Assembly: GCF_000151665.1 (NCBI RefSeq)
Contig: NW_013171866.1
Location: forward strand, 496,001 to 560,000
Length of the DNA: 64,000 nucleotides
Direction of reading: 5' to 3'
From: Blastocystis hominis
Taxonomy: Eukaryota; Sar; Bigyra; Opalinata; Blastocystidae
Below, piece after piece: positions 1 through 18,032 of the stretch (positions within the stretch are counted from its first letter, which is position 1; the number at the start of each line of letters is the position of its first letter). The position numbers and the translations under genes were made by a program. The notes beneath the pieces are model-generated. The model had not been told where the DNA came from and ran no database searches. It was given only the letters and a program-made list of their open reading frames with translations.

Positions 1-177
1 AAAGACAGTACGCGGAATGGTCGAATTATTCCGGTTTTCCTGCTGGGAATCAAGAAAGCGGGTCTAATTGAGGGTGAGATTGTTGGGGTGTTTGTTGGAA
101 AGTGGATGAGTTGTGGTTTGGAATGGATTCCTTCAGTGGAGGGAGTTTGGGGAGGAATTAGTTGTGTTGTCGTATAG
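1..177 (+). CDS. Possible 3' end of a gene entering from the left (unknown)
   Basis: Frame 1 is open from the first base to a TAG at 175–177, giving 59 codons with no start in view. The first part (KDSTRNGRIIPVFLLGI) looks protein-like, with a charged stretch followed by a hydrophobic strand. I cannot assign a family, and the second half (Gly/Val/Trp-rich) could be read-through into non-coding sequence. It could equally be a chance open frame. Confidence 0.25.
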   Translation, partial: KDSTRNGRIIPVFLLGIKKAGLIEGEIVGVFVGKWMSCGLEWIPSVEGVWGGISCVVV

Positions 178-477
178 TGTGGATAAGCAACATGGATTGC
201 GACTGATTTTGGACAGAAAACAAATGAATAATGCACGAAGATAAAAACAAGCTCATTATTCAATAAACCATTGCGCGTTGACGACTTCAATGTTATAGCA
301 AATAGAAGAGAGATATGAGCAACAATATTTGATATATGTTTGGTCCCATTCATCGAAATCGACAACTTGAAGATACTGAATTGAAATACCTTTGATAATT
401 CAAAAATAGAATACAATATATATTGTAATATCTCCGGACTTTGCCCAAAAAACATCAAAGAACAAATTTTCCTTTGG
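178..477. other. Intergenic, nothing recognised
   Basis: AT-rich sequence upstream of the RNase P protein gene. I see no coding exon, RNA gene or repeat in it. Confidence 0.5.
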
Positions 478-1160
478 ATGAACAAAAAGAAAGAATTCAA
501 GTCTGAAGATGGTTCTGTTGTTATATCTGAGGAGAGTATTGATGTTTGGCGTGGAAATTAGGTTTAGAGATAAGACTGGAGAAGCAAATTATATATCTAC
601 TACACTTATCAGAAGGACTATTGAAAACGAATGTCCCATTAGCACAACAACTCCTGTACATTACTTTTTCTTGTTTCTCTGTAGAATCAAGGCAAAACGT
701 GTTTCACTGGTTGCAAACTTACGTACATACAATTAATAATTGTAATGGATAGCTTTTCCTGCTCGTTTTTCCACTTTATTCTGTAATCACTGCTATGCTC
801 CCCTCGTATCACAGGCGGCGAATTCATTTAAATTGCAATCCAAGAAAAGAAGGAGAGCAGGCAATCAGCTTGTTTGCATTTGTTATTGTTGTTATTGAAT
901 AGGTGCGTGTTTGCGAATGTTGCGGTCACAAACAAACCATAATAGGGAACAATTCGGAGAAAAAGGAAGAGGAAGCATCAACAAAAGAAGAGACGCAGAA
1001 AAGAAAGAAGCCAGAAACTGGAAAATCAAAATTTAATCTGAAACGTCAAGCGAAACAATTACTAGTGGAGAGCCAAAGCGCAAAGCCTATTCAAAAGCAG
1101 TCTAATTCTTCTTGGGAGATTTATCGTGTTTGTGTAATACTTGTGATAGTTCAAAGCTGA
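478..1160 (+). CDS. RNase P/MRP protein subunit, Rpp21/Rpr2 family (5 exons)
   Basis: A subunit of the RNase P (and possibly MRP) ribonucleoprotein that processes precursor tRNA. Splicing four mini-introns (about 536–567, 656–684, 723–752, 872–902; 32, 29, 30 and 31 nt) joins fragments that are meaningless alone. The product starts MNKKKEFKSEDGS. It has the family's N-terminal helix (KQIIYLLHLSEGLLKTN), the following IKAKR segment, and a zinc ribbon of CNHC, a basic linker (KLQSKKRRRAG) and CECCGH. After the ribbon comes a long Lys/Glu-rich tail. Exon 1 could end with a 26-nt intron instead of a 32-nt one; both keep the frame. The last encoded stop is at 1158–1160, but a TGTTTGTG motif at 1127–1134 suggests that the mRNA may end near 1122, where T plus poly(A) would make UAA. 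The family call is firm on the Cys pattern and order; the exact 3' end is not. Confidence 0.75.
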
Positions 1161-1471
1161 AGATGACATCGAATAAATGCTTTGTGAATTCAACCGTTAT
1201 CATGGTGGTTAGATAGTTTGAAGTTAGGGTTTGCTATACATTATATAGGATAAGAAATATAAAATAGACAAATAAGAGTGAGTGGAAAGCTCTCATAAAA
1301 CAGGAATTGTGATTGTTTGGAAAAACGCAACTTGGATCTACGGAATATAATGAATAGCTAATAGTGCATTGAAATAGAAATAGTAATTCAACGGGGATTT
1401 CATGCAGAAGATTAATAATAACAAAAAAATAACAATTCTTGCTAAACAATCTTTTATTATTATTCATTATT

Positions 1472-2976
1472 ATGTCATCATTCATCGATCTGATTGACTT
1501 AAATCTTCCTGGATATGGACTCAATTATTCTGTCATTGAAAAACGGCAAGGATGTGTAAATAAAGAAATGAAACCAAATGGATGGATTTCACTTATTTTG
1601 AGTAATGGAGAATGTGCAGTATTGCTATTCGATAATGGAGTATTCATGAATCAAGGATTTGTCCTCAATGAGCAGAAAGTGTTGAAAGTGTTTGGAAATC
1701 ATCAAATTGGTGATATTTCGTACAGTGAAGAACAATCCATAGAAGTAGTAGAAGGAATCGTGGATTTGGATCATGGAAGTCGATTTGAAGGATTGATATT
1801 GGCAGAAAACAAGTTGGGAATTCCATTTGGATATGGTGAAATGTATGATGATGATGGGTTCTTGTTGTACAAGGGCATAATGATCAATTGGAAACGATTT
1901 GGCTATGGAACGAGTTATCATAATAATGGATGTATTGAATATGAAGGATATTGGTGTGATGATAATTGGTTTGGAATTGGAAAAGTGTATGATCTATCAG
2001 GTGTTTTAATAAAAGAATGTGAATGGTGTAATGGAATTGAATGTGATATTGATGAAAAATATGTAGGAGATGGCTCAGAGCCTCTGAATATCGGAATGAA
2101 ACATTTGAAACTGATTGACAAATGTGTATTGGTTGATTGGGATGTTTCATTGTTGTATAATTTGGAATCAATCGAAATCGGCAATGAATGTTTTGAATCA
2201 GTGAAAACATTCAAAATCGATGGATTGAATCGATTGAAAACGATCAAAATCGGAATCAATTCATTTACTCAAATGAAAAGTACAGTAAAGTGGTACGTAT
2301 CCAAGGCAAACAATCAATCGAAATCATTCCACATATTGAATTGTGAATCATTGGAATCCATTCAAATTGGTGAATATAGTTTCAGTGATTTTGCTGGAGA
2401 CTTTGAATTGAAGAATCTGCCACAATTACAATCCATAAGAGTTATGTATCGCAACTTTTATTCCAGCTCATTTATGATTCGTGGTAGAATATATAATCTC
2501 TTTATATAACTTTTTTTAGATCTTCCAAATTTAGAATCTATAATATTAGGTGATGAATCGTTTTGTTATTCCATGTCAACTATTATCGAAAGTATCACAA
2601 AATGGATTGAAATGATTGATCTAGATCTCCCGTCATTACAATTAATACAATTCGGCAAATGGGTTATGCGTGGTAGGGATAACCCTGCTTGTACCTTAGT
2701 GTTGAGAAGTAATCATCTTCTGCACTATAGTTTCTGAATATAGATCTTCCTATTCTAACACGCTTAGATTCCTTGGGTTTCAGTTTTTCTTGTCCTCGCA
2801 TTGTTATTATTCAAAGTATTTCTATTTTTGGCATTGAATTCATGAGACATACCTCACCTTGACTCAGTCTCACTGCCTGATTCATTCTGGGAAGTAAAGG
2901 ACAAAACAGTGCTTAGTATATTTTCGTATGATTATGGTTCCTATTAGATGCTGGATCTTTCTTTTCGAATATTTAA
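1472..2976 (+). CDS. MORN-repeat / BspA-like leucine-rich-repeat protein (copy 1)
   Basis: The N-terminal ~210 residues contain MORN-type repeats (GIPFGYGEMYDDDGFLLYKG, then further YEGYW..GIGKVYD units). LRR units of BspA/LRR_5 type follow (NLESIEIGNECFESVKTFKI). The first exon runs to 2483. An intron at 2484–2519 and at least three more of about 31–36 nt separate short exons, each starting with an (N/D)LP or NIP motif. The splice always falls after the first base of the Asn/Asp codon. The start ATG at 1472 gives MSSFIDLIDLNLPG. The last exons read NIPHLDSVSLPDSFWEVKD and end at TAA 2974–2976. No signal peptide or membrane segment is obvious. It is a near-identical inverted paralogue of 3258–5704. 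MORN/LRR proteins often act as scaffolds or surface receptors, but no specific role can be given here. Confidence 0.7.
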
Positions 2977-3225
2977 AATGATTACTTCAAAGATTGTATT
3001 CAGCAAACGTTTGCAGATAATGTATTTTTCTTGTTCTAAATGTTTTCTTTATTATACTTTTTATTTTGTACTTTGTTAATTTGCAGTATAGCTATGTTTC
3101 GATTCAATAAAAATCAACGTCATAATAGCCTAATATCTGAGGCAACAATTTTCCTATGATTGCAGTTTACCATACTTGATACGACGTAATTTCAAATCAT
3201 CCATGTGCAATCCGTTTTTGCTCAC

Positions 3226-3233
3226 AACAAACA
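3226..3233 (-). terminator. TGTTTGTT 3'-end signal
   Basis: AACAAACA on + (TGTTTGTT on -), about 25 nt past the stop of the minus-strand MORN/LRR gene. It matches the cleavage/polyadenylation motif reported in Blastocystis. Confidence 0.5.
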
Positions 3234-3257
3234 ACCACCATTTATACTACAAAGCAT

Positions 3258-5704
3258 TCAGTTTCTTATTTTCACAAGATCGGCAAGTACTGAAGACGTG
3301 TCTATCATTGAACCATCCAAATAATCTAAATACTCTTTATGTTCTTTGTAACAACTTCAAAGAATGATTTTGGTAGATACACTGTTTCAAGATTAGGGAT
3401 ATCAAGAAATAAAAGAAAAAGTATTCATCCTACTTTCCAGTGTTACATGAGGTATTTTATAAAAGCTATAAAAACTCGATCGAAGGGACAATAAGGCTGG
3501 AAGATCTTTGTTTTAGGTTCCATCGATGTGTATACTCCGCATCACTAATTCACAGTTCGCATCATTCAATCCCCAAAGCGCATATTCACCGAGTTCTATC
3601 GATTGCAATGAAGGAAGATCTTTAATCGTATTCCATTATTTCACATTCTATACCTTCGATTTGTATTAGCTGCGAAAAGCAAAACGACTCTTCTCCAAGT
3701 AAAATTGACTTGAGATTTGGAAGATCTATTGATTATATGAGTAATAATAACGATAAAACCTCGAATTACAAAGGAGGTGTGATGAAAATTATACGACTTC
3801 GTGCCGATTGCCCCGATTTTGATCGATTCTAACGATGGCAAGTCTTTCAATTCAAACTGTCCAGCAAAATCAGCGAAGCTGAACAGACCGATTTCAATCG
3901 ATCGTAACATTTGGCAATTCCTCACATGAAATGATTTGGATAGATCGTTGCCTTTGTCATTCTTGTTTTGCGTAAAGGAATTGTTTCCTATTTTCAGCAT
4001 TTGCAAGCGTTGAAATCCATCCATACAAAAGGTTTTTACATGACCAAAACAGTCATCTCCAATTTCAATCGACTCAATCCGTGTGAATCTGGAAAAATCA
4101 AGCTGAGTACACTCCAAATCGTTGCAGGTCCAGTTTGGAATCGTAATGGATGTAACCGATGAACTAATGGATTGAATATAGTCTTGATGATAGACTTGTA
4201 TAGGAAAACGCATGGAGAGCAGCTGATGTACATCTAAATAGAGAATAATGGCATGATAAGTACTGCTAATATGAGCAACGATCATTTTCGTAAATGCAAG
4301 CTCTAGCTTGGCGTCCTTCACATTAGGAATATCTGAATAATAATAATATGCTTTCCCCAATAAAAATACTTTCTAAAGTTATTAGACGAATTTCATAAAA
4401 ATTCCACAAGTGTGATATGATGGATAATTCGTTTGGGAGATCTAGTTTTTTCCGTTGAAAATAGACATACTTCGCATTGTCAACGAACAGGAAGGTCTGT
4501 CGATTCCTGTAAGTGCACAATTCCCAAGCTCAATGGTCTGTAATGATGGAAGATCTGGACTCATCAGTGCATACCTTTTTATAAAGTACTTTCGATGATG
4601 GTAGACATGGAATTTTGGATTGATCCAATGCCCAGAGATACAGATGTTAGATTTGGAAGATCTAATCATCATTCAAATATTCAATAGCAGTTCAGTACCT
4701 CGAATCACAAATGAACTATAATAGAAATTGTATGAATCACGTTTCATGTCACCAATTTGAATGGATTGTAATTGTGGCAGATTCTTCAATTCAAAGTCTC
4801 CAGCAAAATCACTGAAACTATGTCGGCCAATTTCTATCGATTCTAATGATTCACAATTCAATATGTGGAATGATTTCGATCCATCATTTCCCCAGCTTCT
4901 CTTTTTCTGAGTAAATGAATTGATTCCGATTTTGATAGTTTTCAATCGATTCAATCCATCGATTTTGAATGTTTTCACTGATTCAAAACATTCATTGCCG
5001 ATTTCGATTGATTCCAAATTATACAACAATGAAACATCCCAATCAACCAATACACAATTGTCAATCAGTTTCAAATGTTTCATTCCGATATTCAGAGGTT
5101 CTGAGCCATCTCCTTCATACTCAGTATCACATTCAATTCCATTGTACCATTCACATTCATTCACTAATTTACCATATCGATCATACACTTTTCCAATTCC
5201 AAATCGATTATCATCACACCAATATCCTTCATATTCAATACATCCATTATCATGATAACTCGTTCCATAGCCAAATCGTTTCCAATTGATCATTATGCCC
5301 TTGTACAACAAGAACCCATCATCATCATACATTTCACCATATCCAAATGGAATTCCCAACTTGTTTTCTGCCAATATCAATCCTTCAAATCGACTTCCAT
5401 GATCCAAATCCACGATTCCTTCTTCTACTACTTCTATGGATTGTTCTTCATTATATGAAATATCACCAATTTGATGATTTCCAAACACTTTCAACACTTT
5501 CTGCTCATTGAGGACAAATCCTTGATTCATGAATACTCCATTATCGAATAGCAATACTGCACATTCTCCATTACTCAAAATAAGTGAAATCCATCCATTT
5601 GGTTTCATTTCTTTACCCAAGTATCCCTGCACATTTTGGATAATGGAACTATCAATATGATAGTCACTAATAGCAGAAATGACAAAATCAGCAACGTTCT
5701 GCAT
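3258..5704 (-). CDS. MORN-repeat / BspA-like leucine-rich-repeat protein (copy 2)
   Basis: Starts at ATG 5704 (MQNVADFVISAISDYHID). Exon 1 to about 4690 carries the same MORN block and LRR block as copy 1. A chain of short exons split by ~30–37-nt introns follows, each exon opening with NLP, DLP or DIP and most introns at phase 1. Downstream, a second LRR block (IESIEIGDDCFGHVKTFCM ... LRSIEIGLFSFADFAGQFEL) repeats the architecture of the first, so the gene looks internally duplicated. The last exons read DIPNLETVYLPKSFFEVV and end at TGA 3258–3260. One predicted intron near 3400–3430 would end in TG instead of AG, so that junction is uncertain and might mark decay. The family assignment is firm. 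The single-gene model across all exons is an inference from phase-consistent splicing; two tandem genes remain possible. Confidence 0.65.
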
Positions 5705-6578
5705 CGCAATAAGCAATAATAATACAAAACCATATTCTACCCATCTTTGATTTGACTAATGTTCTGAACATGACCGAAAACAATTGAATCCTTCTCTCAA
5801 CAATATAGAAATGTGTACAAATAAAGAAGTGAAGGAATGCTTGAATTCTCATGTCCTTTCTAAATATACCAATATAATTCTATTATTCCAAACTCCACTG
5901 TCTGCAAAATAAAATGACAAACAAAGGAGGAATCACAACAACCCTCTTATGTCTATTTCGGATAATTCAAATGAAGAGAACTATATAGGGATTCACATTT
6001 GATATTTTTCCTGTTATATTTACACTATATCACTTTAATGCCATTACCTTCCATCTTTAAAACTATCAAAAAGTACTACTGCACATTAACAAACTCTATT
6101 TCGTTTTTCAAATGTACAGTCATAGAAAACAAAAGAAATCGATCTAACGTCATTGTCACATCCTTTTTCTATTTCCAACCACCCACCTCAACGACTGCAA
6201 TACATAGCAAATCCACTCATCGACGTAATGTTAACACTCACAGCAAACCCTTGTATTCCAGTTTCAACACAATTCTAAAATACAAGCATTACCAATGCAT
6301 AACACAGAACACTACTTTATTCCCTTATAATCTTCCATTTTACCATTTTCTACTACCCATTTCCATATCATCTAGCTAGTGACTACTTATGCTCAGATCT
6401 CCTGTTCTTTCTATCTCCTTGTTCTCTAATCATATCTTTTTCCTATATTTGATTTGATTGTAATTTGCGGTGTATGCCCAGTGGTGCATTATTTCATGAT
6501 CATCATGGAATTCTCACACTATACAAATGTTCTATCTTAGTCCATTTTCAGGGATTTCTCTGATAATTATCGAGTCCT
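5705..6578. other. Divergent intergenic region, nothing recognised
   Basis: About 870 bp of AT-rich DNA between the starts of the minus-strand MORN/LRR gene and the plus-strand myotubularin gene. It presumably holds both promoters. I see no exon with a recognisable product; the 126-codon open frame at 5999–6379 has low-complexity, shadow-like composition. Confidence 0.5.
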
Positions 6579-9500
6579 ATGGGAGAGTTGTATAACGCAT
6601 CGATTTCTGTATCTGAAAAGGAATCATTTTGGAAGAAAATTGTTGATTCGGAAGAGGTTGACGCCTCGGAAGTTGTAAAGCAGTGCTGCTCAGTAGATGG
6701 CATTCCCGAAAAGTGCCGTAAGGCTGCTTGGAGATTTTTGCTTTCTAAACAGATTGAGGAAGAGGTGAGCAGTAATCTCGGTGCATATGACGAACTGGCT
6801 GCCACGGACGATTCTGAGTTGAAGGATGTAATCGCTGATATTGACGCCGATCTCAAGAATTGTCACATTGAAGACGAGGATAGACTGCAGTCTGTTCGAA
6901 ATATTCACAAAGCCTATCTGTTATATGATAAAAATAATGTGTTTGTCCCGGGTGTCTCCACTCTCCTGAATTTCCTTTTGGATTACTTTACAGAGCAGGA
7001 ATTGTTCAATGTTTACAACGTCCTCTATCACCGTGTATGGCCCGAAGGTAGCCAGTTTGATACTCGCGGCTATTTGGTCGAGGAGCGTGTTGTGAAGAGT
7101 TTGCTGTTTGAGAAGGACCCTCAGATCATTATGCATATTAATAACACTGGAATGAGTATTGATAAGATCTTGCTGACTTGGATGATTACCTTCTATGCAA
7201 ATGCGGTGTCTACCGAGCTCTCCAAGTATTTCTTCGATACCTATTTCTGCACGGTGTATTGCGGTGAAGGAAAGATCGGCTTTTCAACCGAGACCTTCTA
7301 TTTTGCCTCTGTGGTATCGCTGCTGCGCGCTGTCTCCGAGCCATTCTTGAACGAGACGGACGGAGCGAAGGCCGACAAGGCGCTGCACAAGGCGCTCAAG
7401 GCTCTGACAACGGAGCAGATGAAGAAGGTCGTGGTGGATGCTCGGGAGCTGTCTCGCGACATTCCGAGCTACAAGATCTCCGCGTTCCGCGAGAAGCACG
7501 AGATGGCCTGCAAGGGCGAAATGGAGAACCGCGACCGCAACCTGTGGTCGGGGAGCGAAGTGACGTTCAAGGAAGGCGCCCTGGGACTGACGCTGAAGTC
7601 CACGAAGAAGATGCTGACGCTGGGAAGATACCGCCGCAACCCGGACGGAACCCCGGGCGCGGCGGAGGAGTCGGGCGTGCTGGTGCCGGGCGTGGTGCTG
7701 GTGAGCATCGACGAGGACGCTGTGGAGGAGGGCCTGTCGGTGGGCAAGGCCTCGAAGAAGATCAAGCAGCTGAAGGAGGAGAACGGACAGGTGGTGCTGA
7801 AGTTCCAGCTGCTGTCGGCGCTGGAGCAGAAGAAAGAGGAGGAGTCGAGCAAGAAGTCGAACTACGTGAGCGACGATTACATGCCGGACTACCTGGAGAT
7901 CGGCGAGAAGATCGTGAAGAACGTGGAGCTGAGCGTGCGCGTGCCGGACGTGGTGGGCTCGTTCTACCTGCCTGCGTTCGAGATGCACAAGGGCCGCATG
8001 TTCATCACCACCTATCGCCTCATCTTCCACCCCTACATGCGTCTGAAGAAGGCGAAGAAGAGCAAGACGCCCAAGTCGCCCAAGTCGCCGACGAGCGCGG
8101 AGACGCCCATCGCGGAGGAGGAGAGCGGCGAGCTGGTGGAGGGGCCTCTGGGCACGACGGACATGCAGATCCCGCTGTTGAAGATCGAGCAGATCATGGA
8201 GTCGGGCCCGCGCTCGCTGTGCATGACGCTGAAAGACAAGATGGTGGTGAACATGTTCTTTAGCAGCTCCAAAGGAATGGACGGGTTTGTGCAGGAGACG
8301 CGCCGCTACGGCTCGCCGACGCGCAGCGACGAAGTGTTCGCGTTCAGGTAGGAGGCGGAGCAAAGCACGCGATGACGCATAGACCGGAAGCTTCGAAGCT
8401 GATCCCGCAAGGCGAGCTGAACGGATGGACGCTGTACGACGCGGCGCTGGACTACGACCGCGTGGGACTACTGAACTGCCCGAAGCTGCGGCTGTACGTG
8501 CAGGGCTACGACACCAACCCGACGTACCCGTCGCGCTTCCTGATCCCCGCGGACTTCTCGGACGAGGACTTCCAGGTGATCTGCAAGTACCGCAGCAAGG
8601 CGCGCGTGCCGGTGCCGGTGTGGCGCCACCCGACGACGAACGCAGTGCTGTGCCGGTCTGCGCAGCCGATGGTGGGACTGAAGCTGAAGCGATCGAGCAT
8701 GGACGAGAAGCTGATCCGGAAGCTGATGAGCTGCTGCGGCGCGTCGGCGAAGCGGTACTACTTCGTGGACGCGCGTAGCTACATCGCGGCGATGGGGAAC
8801 CAGAGCATGGGAAAGGGAACGGAGAACCCCGCGAACTACCCGGGGTCGGAGATCTTCTTCATGAACATCGCGAACATCCACGCGGCGCGCGAGAGCATGC
8901 AGAAGATGAGCGATCTGTTCAACCCCGACGTCTATAAGGGCGACGACGACAACTTCTTCCGCATGCTGGCGGACGCCAAGTGGTACGAGCAGGTGCGCAC
9001 GATCCTGTGCGCCATCGCGCGGTCGGTGGAGATGCTGGAGGACAACGGCTGCTCGATCCTGTCGCACTGCAGCGACGGCTGGGACCGCACCGCGCAGATG
9101 GTCGCGGGCACGGAGCTCATGCTCGACCCCTACTATCGCACCTTGGTCGGGTTCGAGATCCTCATCGAGAAGGAGTGGTGCTCCTTCGGCCATCAGTTCC
9201 GACGCCGATTCGGACAGGACAACACCAATGCCAATGATGATCAGCGGTCACCCGTGTTCATCCTGTGGCTGGACTGCGTATACCAGGCCATGCAGCAGTT
9301 CCCCACCGCGTTCGAGTTCAACGAGGACCTGCTGCTCTGCATTAACGAGCATGTGTACTCCGGAAGATTCGGCACGTTCCTGTTCGACTGCGAGGCGAAG
9401 CGGTTTGAGTTCCAGGCGAAGGAACGCACGGTCTCGCTCTGGTCGTACATTAACGACCCTTCGCGAATTGAGTCGTTTAAGAACCCGAACTATGTGCGCT

Positions 9501-9745
9501 GCGAGACCTCGTTGCGATTGGACTCCACGTCGAAGCACTTGCGCATCTGGAGAAATATGTGGGATCGATACGACCCGTCTGTGACGCCAAAGAAAGAGAG
9601 AAAGTATTACTGCTGGAGTGTTTGTTTGAGCACACGTGGAGGAGATGGGGAGGGGATTTTAGCGAGAAAGATTGTTGATGGAATAACCGCGGTTGGGCAA
9701 ATCATGAATTTGGGAAAGATTAGAAATCTCCTTTTGGACTGGTAG
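6579..9745 (+). CDS. TBC–PDZ–GRAM–myotubularin phosphatase fusion
   Basis: A predicted 3-phosphoinositide phosphatase acting on PI3P/PI(3,5)P2 at endosomal membranes. A 35-nt intron (8348–8382) joins two long exons in frame (..EVFAFR-PEASK..) into a protein of about 1,040 aa. Domains in order: a RabGAP/TBC-like region (residues ~40–300, opening GIPEKCRKAAWRFLL), a PDZ-like domain (~325–410, GALGLTLKS then VLVSIDEDAVEEG), a GRAM/PH domain (~450–565, MFITTYRLIF), then the myotubularin phosphatase with GWTLYDAALDYDRVG and the catalytic P-loop HCSDGWDRT (Cys-x5-Arg intact, near 9065–9091). The TBC part lacks recognisable IxxDxxR and YxQ catalytic fingers, so it is probably a pseudo-GAP or a Rab-binding module. 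From about 7250 on, codons are strikingly GC-rich. Only about 50 bp separate its stop from the next gene. Confidence 0.85.
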
Positions 9746-9794
9746 GTAGTGTGCGGACGGGGAAAGAGGCCCGAGACTCACCTTATGCTAGAAA

Positions 9795-17126
<7,332 letters not shown>

Positions 17127-17307
17127 TCTGGTTGCTGATTGTTGCTTCTTTTTTTGTTCAAAACACGATTAGCGGTTTCGGAGAGAAGGAATGAAACTAT
17201 ATAGGAAACGACTTGAAGTGAAACCGGCTGATTACTGATCATGCATTTTATGATCACTGTACGTATTTGCTTTTTTGTCCAGACTTGAATCGATATCTAC
17301 GACTACG

Positions 17308-17817
17308 ATGTCTGAAGCTGCTGTTACTGTTCGCGTGAGAAAGTTCATGAGAAACCCTCTGTTGAAGCGTCGCCAAATGGTTTGTGATGTAGTTGCGAAA
17401 TTAGGTGCTAGACCATCGAGGTGATCCATCCCAAGCGTGCTTCTGTCTCCAAGGACGAGCTTAAGAACATTCTGTCCAAGAAGTACCACGTCGCTGACGA
17501 TAAGTGCATTATCCTCTTCGGATTCCAAATTGCTTTCGGTAGTTTGCTCCGCTATCCATTGAGGCATAGGAGGAGGTCGTTCCAGCGGTTTCGCCCTGAT
17601 CTACGACTCTCTGGACGATGTGAAGAAGTTCGAGGCTAGATACCGTCTTGCTAGAGTAGGAAATCGAAAGTGGTGAGTCTTATTGTAGTTCGGAATCCAG
17701 GAGCACCAGAGACAGGGACGTAAGATGCTGAAGGAAAAGAAGAACCACCAGAAGAAGATCTGGGGAACTGGCCGTCGTGCTGCTCTGCACAAGGCTAAGA
17801 AGGCTCAGGACGATTAA
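17308..17817 (+). CDS. RPS24: 40S ribosomal protein eS24 (RPS24)
   Basis: A small-subunit ribosomal protein. Four exons are separated by introns at 17380–17411 (32 nt), about 17540–17570 (31 nt) and about 17661–17693 (33 nt). The product begins [19 protein letters not shown] and continues with the family landmarks [53 protein letters not shown] and a basic tail ending KKAQDD. The length of about 135 aa is normal for eS24. A likely untranslated intron lies just upstream (GTACG...CCAG near 17259–17282). TGTTTGTT sits 44 nt past the stop. Confidence 0.93.
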
Positions 17818-17860
17818 GGGAGAAGTCTGCTTCAGTTATTGTCGTATTGATATTGCCTCT

Positions 17861-17868
17861 TGTTTGTT
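17861..17868 (+). terminator. TGTTTGTT 3'-end signal of RPS24
   Basis: Exact TGTTTGTT, 44 nt downstream of the RPS24 stop codon at 17815–17817. Confidence 0.5.
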
Positions 17869-18032
17869 TGGAAGAAAAGGGAATTTGGTCCGTGTGTTGA
17901 TAATAGGGATGAGTTGTGCAAGCAAAAAAAAAGAAAGACGTGGGAGGAGGCGATTGGATGAACATGGAGCAAGAGCAGATTGTGTTTGTTGTCAAGGCAT
18001 GCTTTAATCCATTAGCGTGATCATCTGATGCA

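Noticed and set aside
5999..6379. 126-codon frame upstream of the myotubularin gene
   Set aside because: Low-complexity Ser/Thr/Phe composition expected from AT-rich DNA; no partner exon.
9746..9794. A 50-nt intron fusing the myotubularin and BEACH genes into one reading frame
   Set aside because: The length is outside the 26–37-nt range of almost all introns here, both proteins are complete families on their own, and a good ATG lies at 9795.
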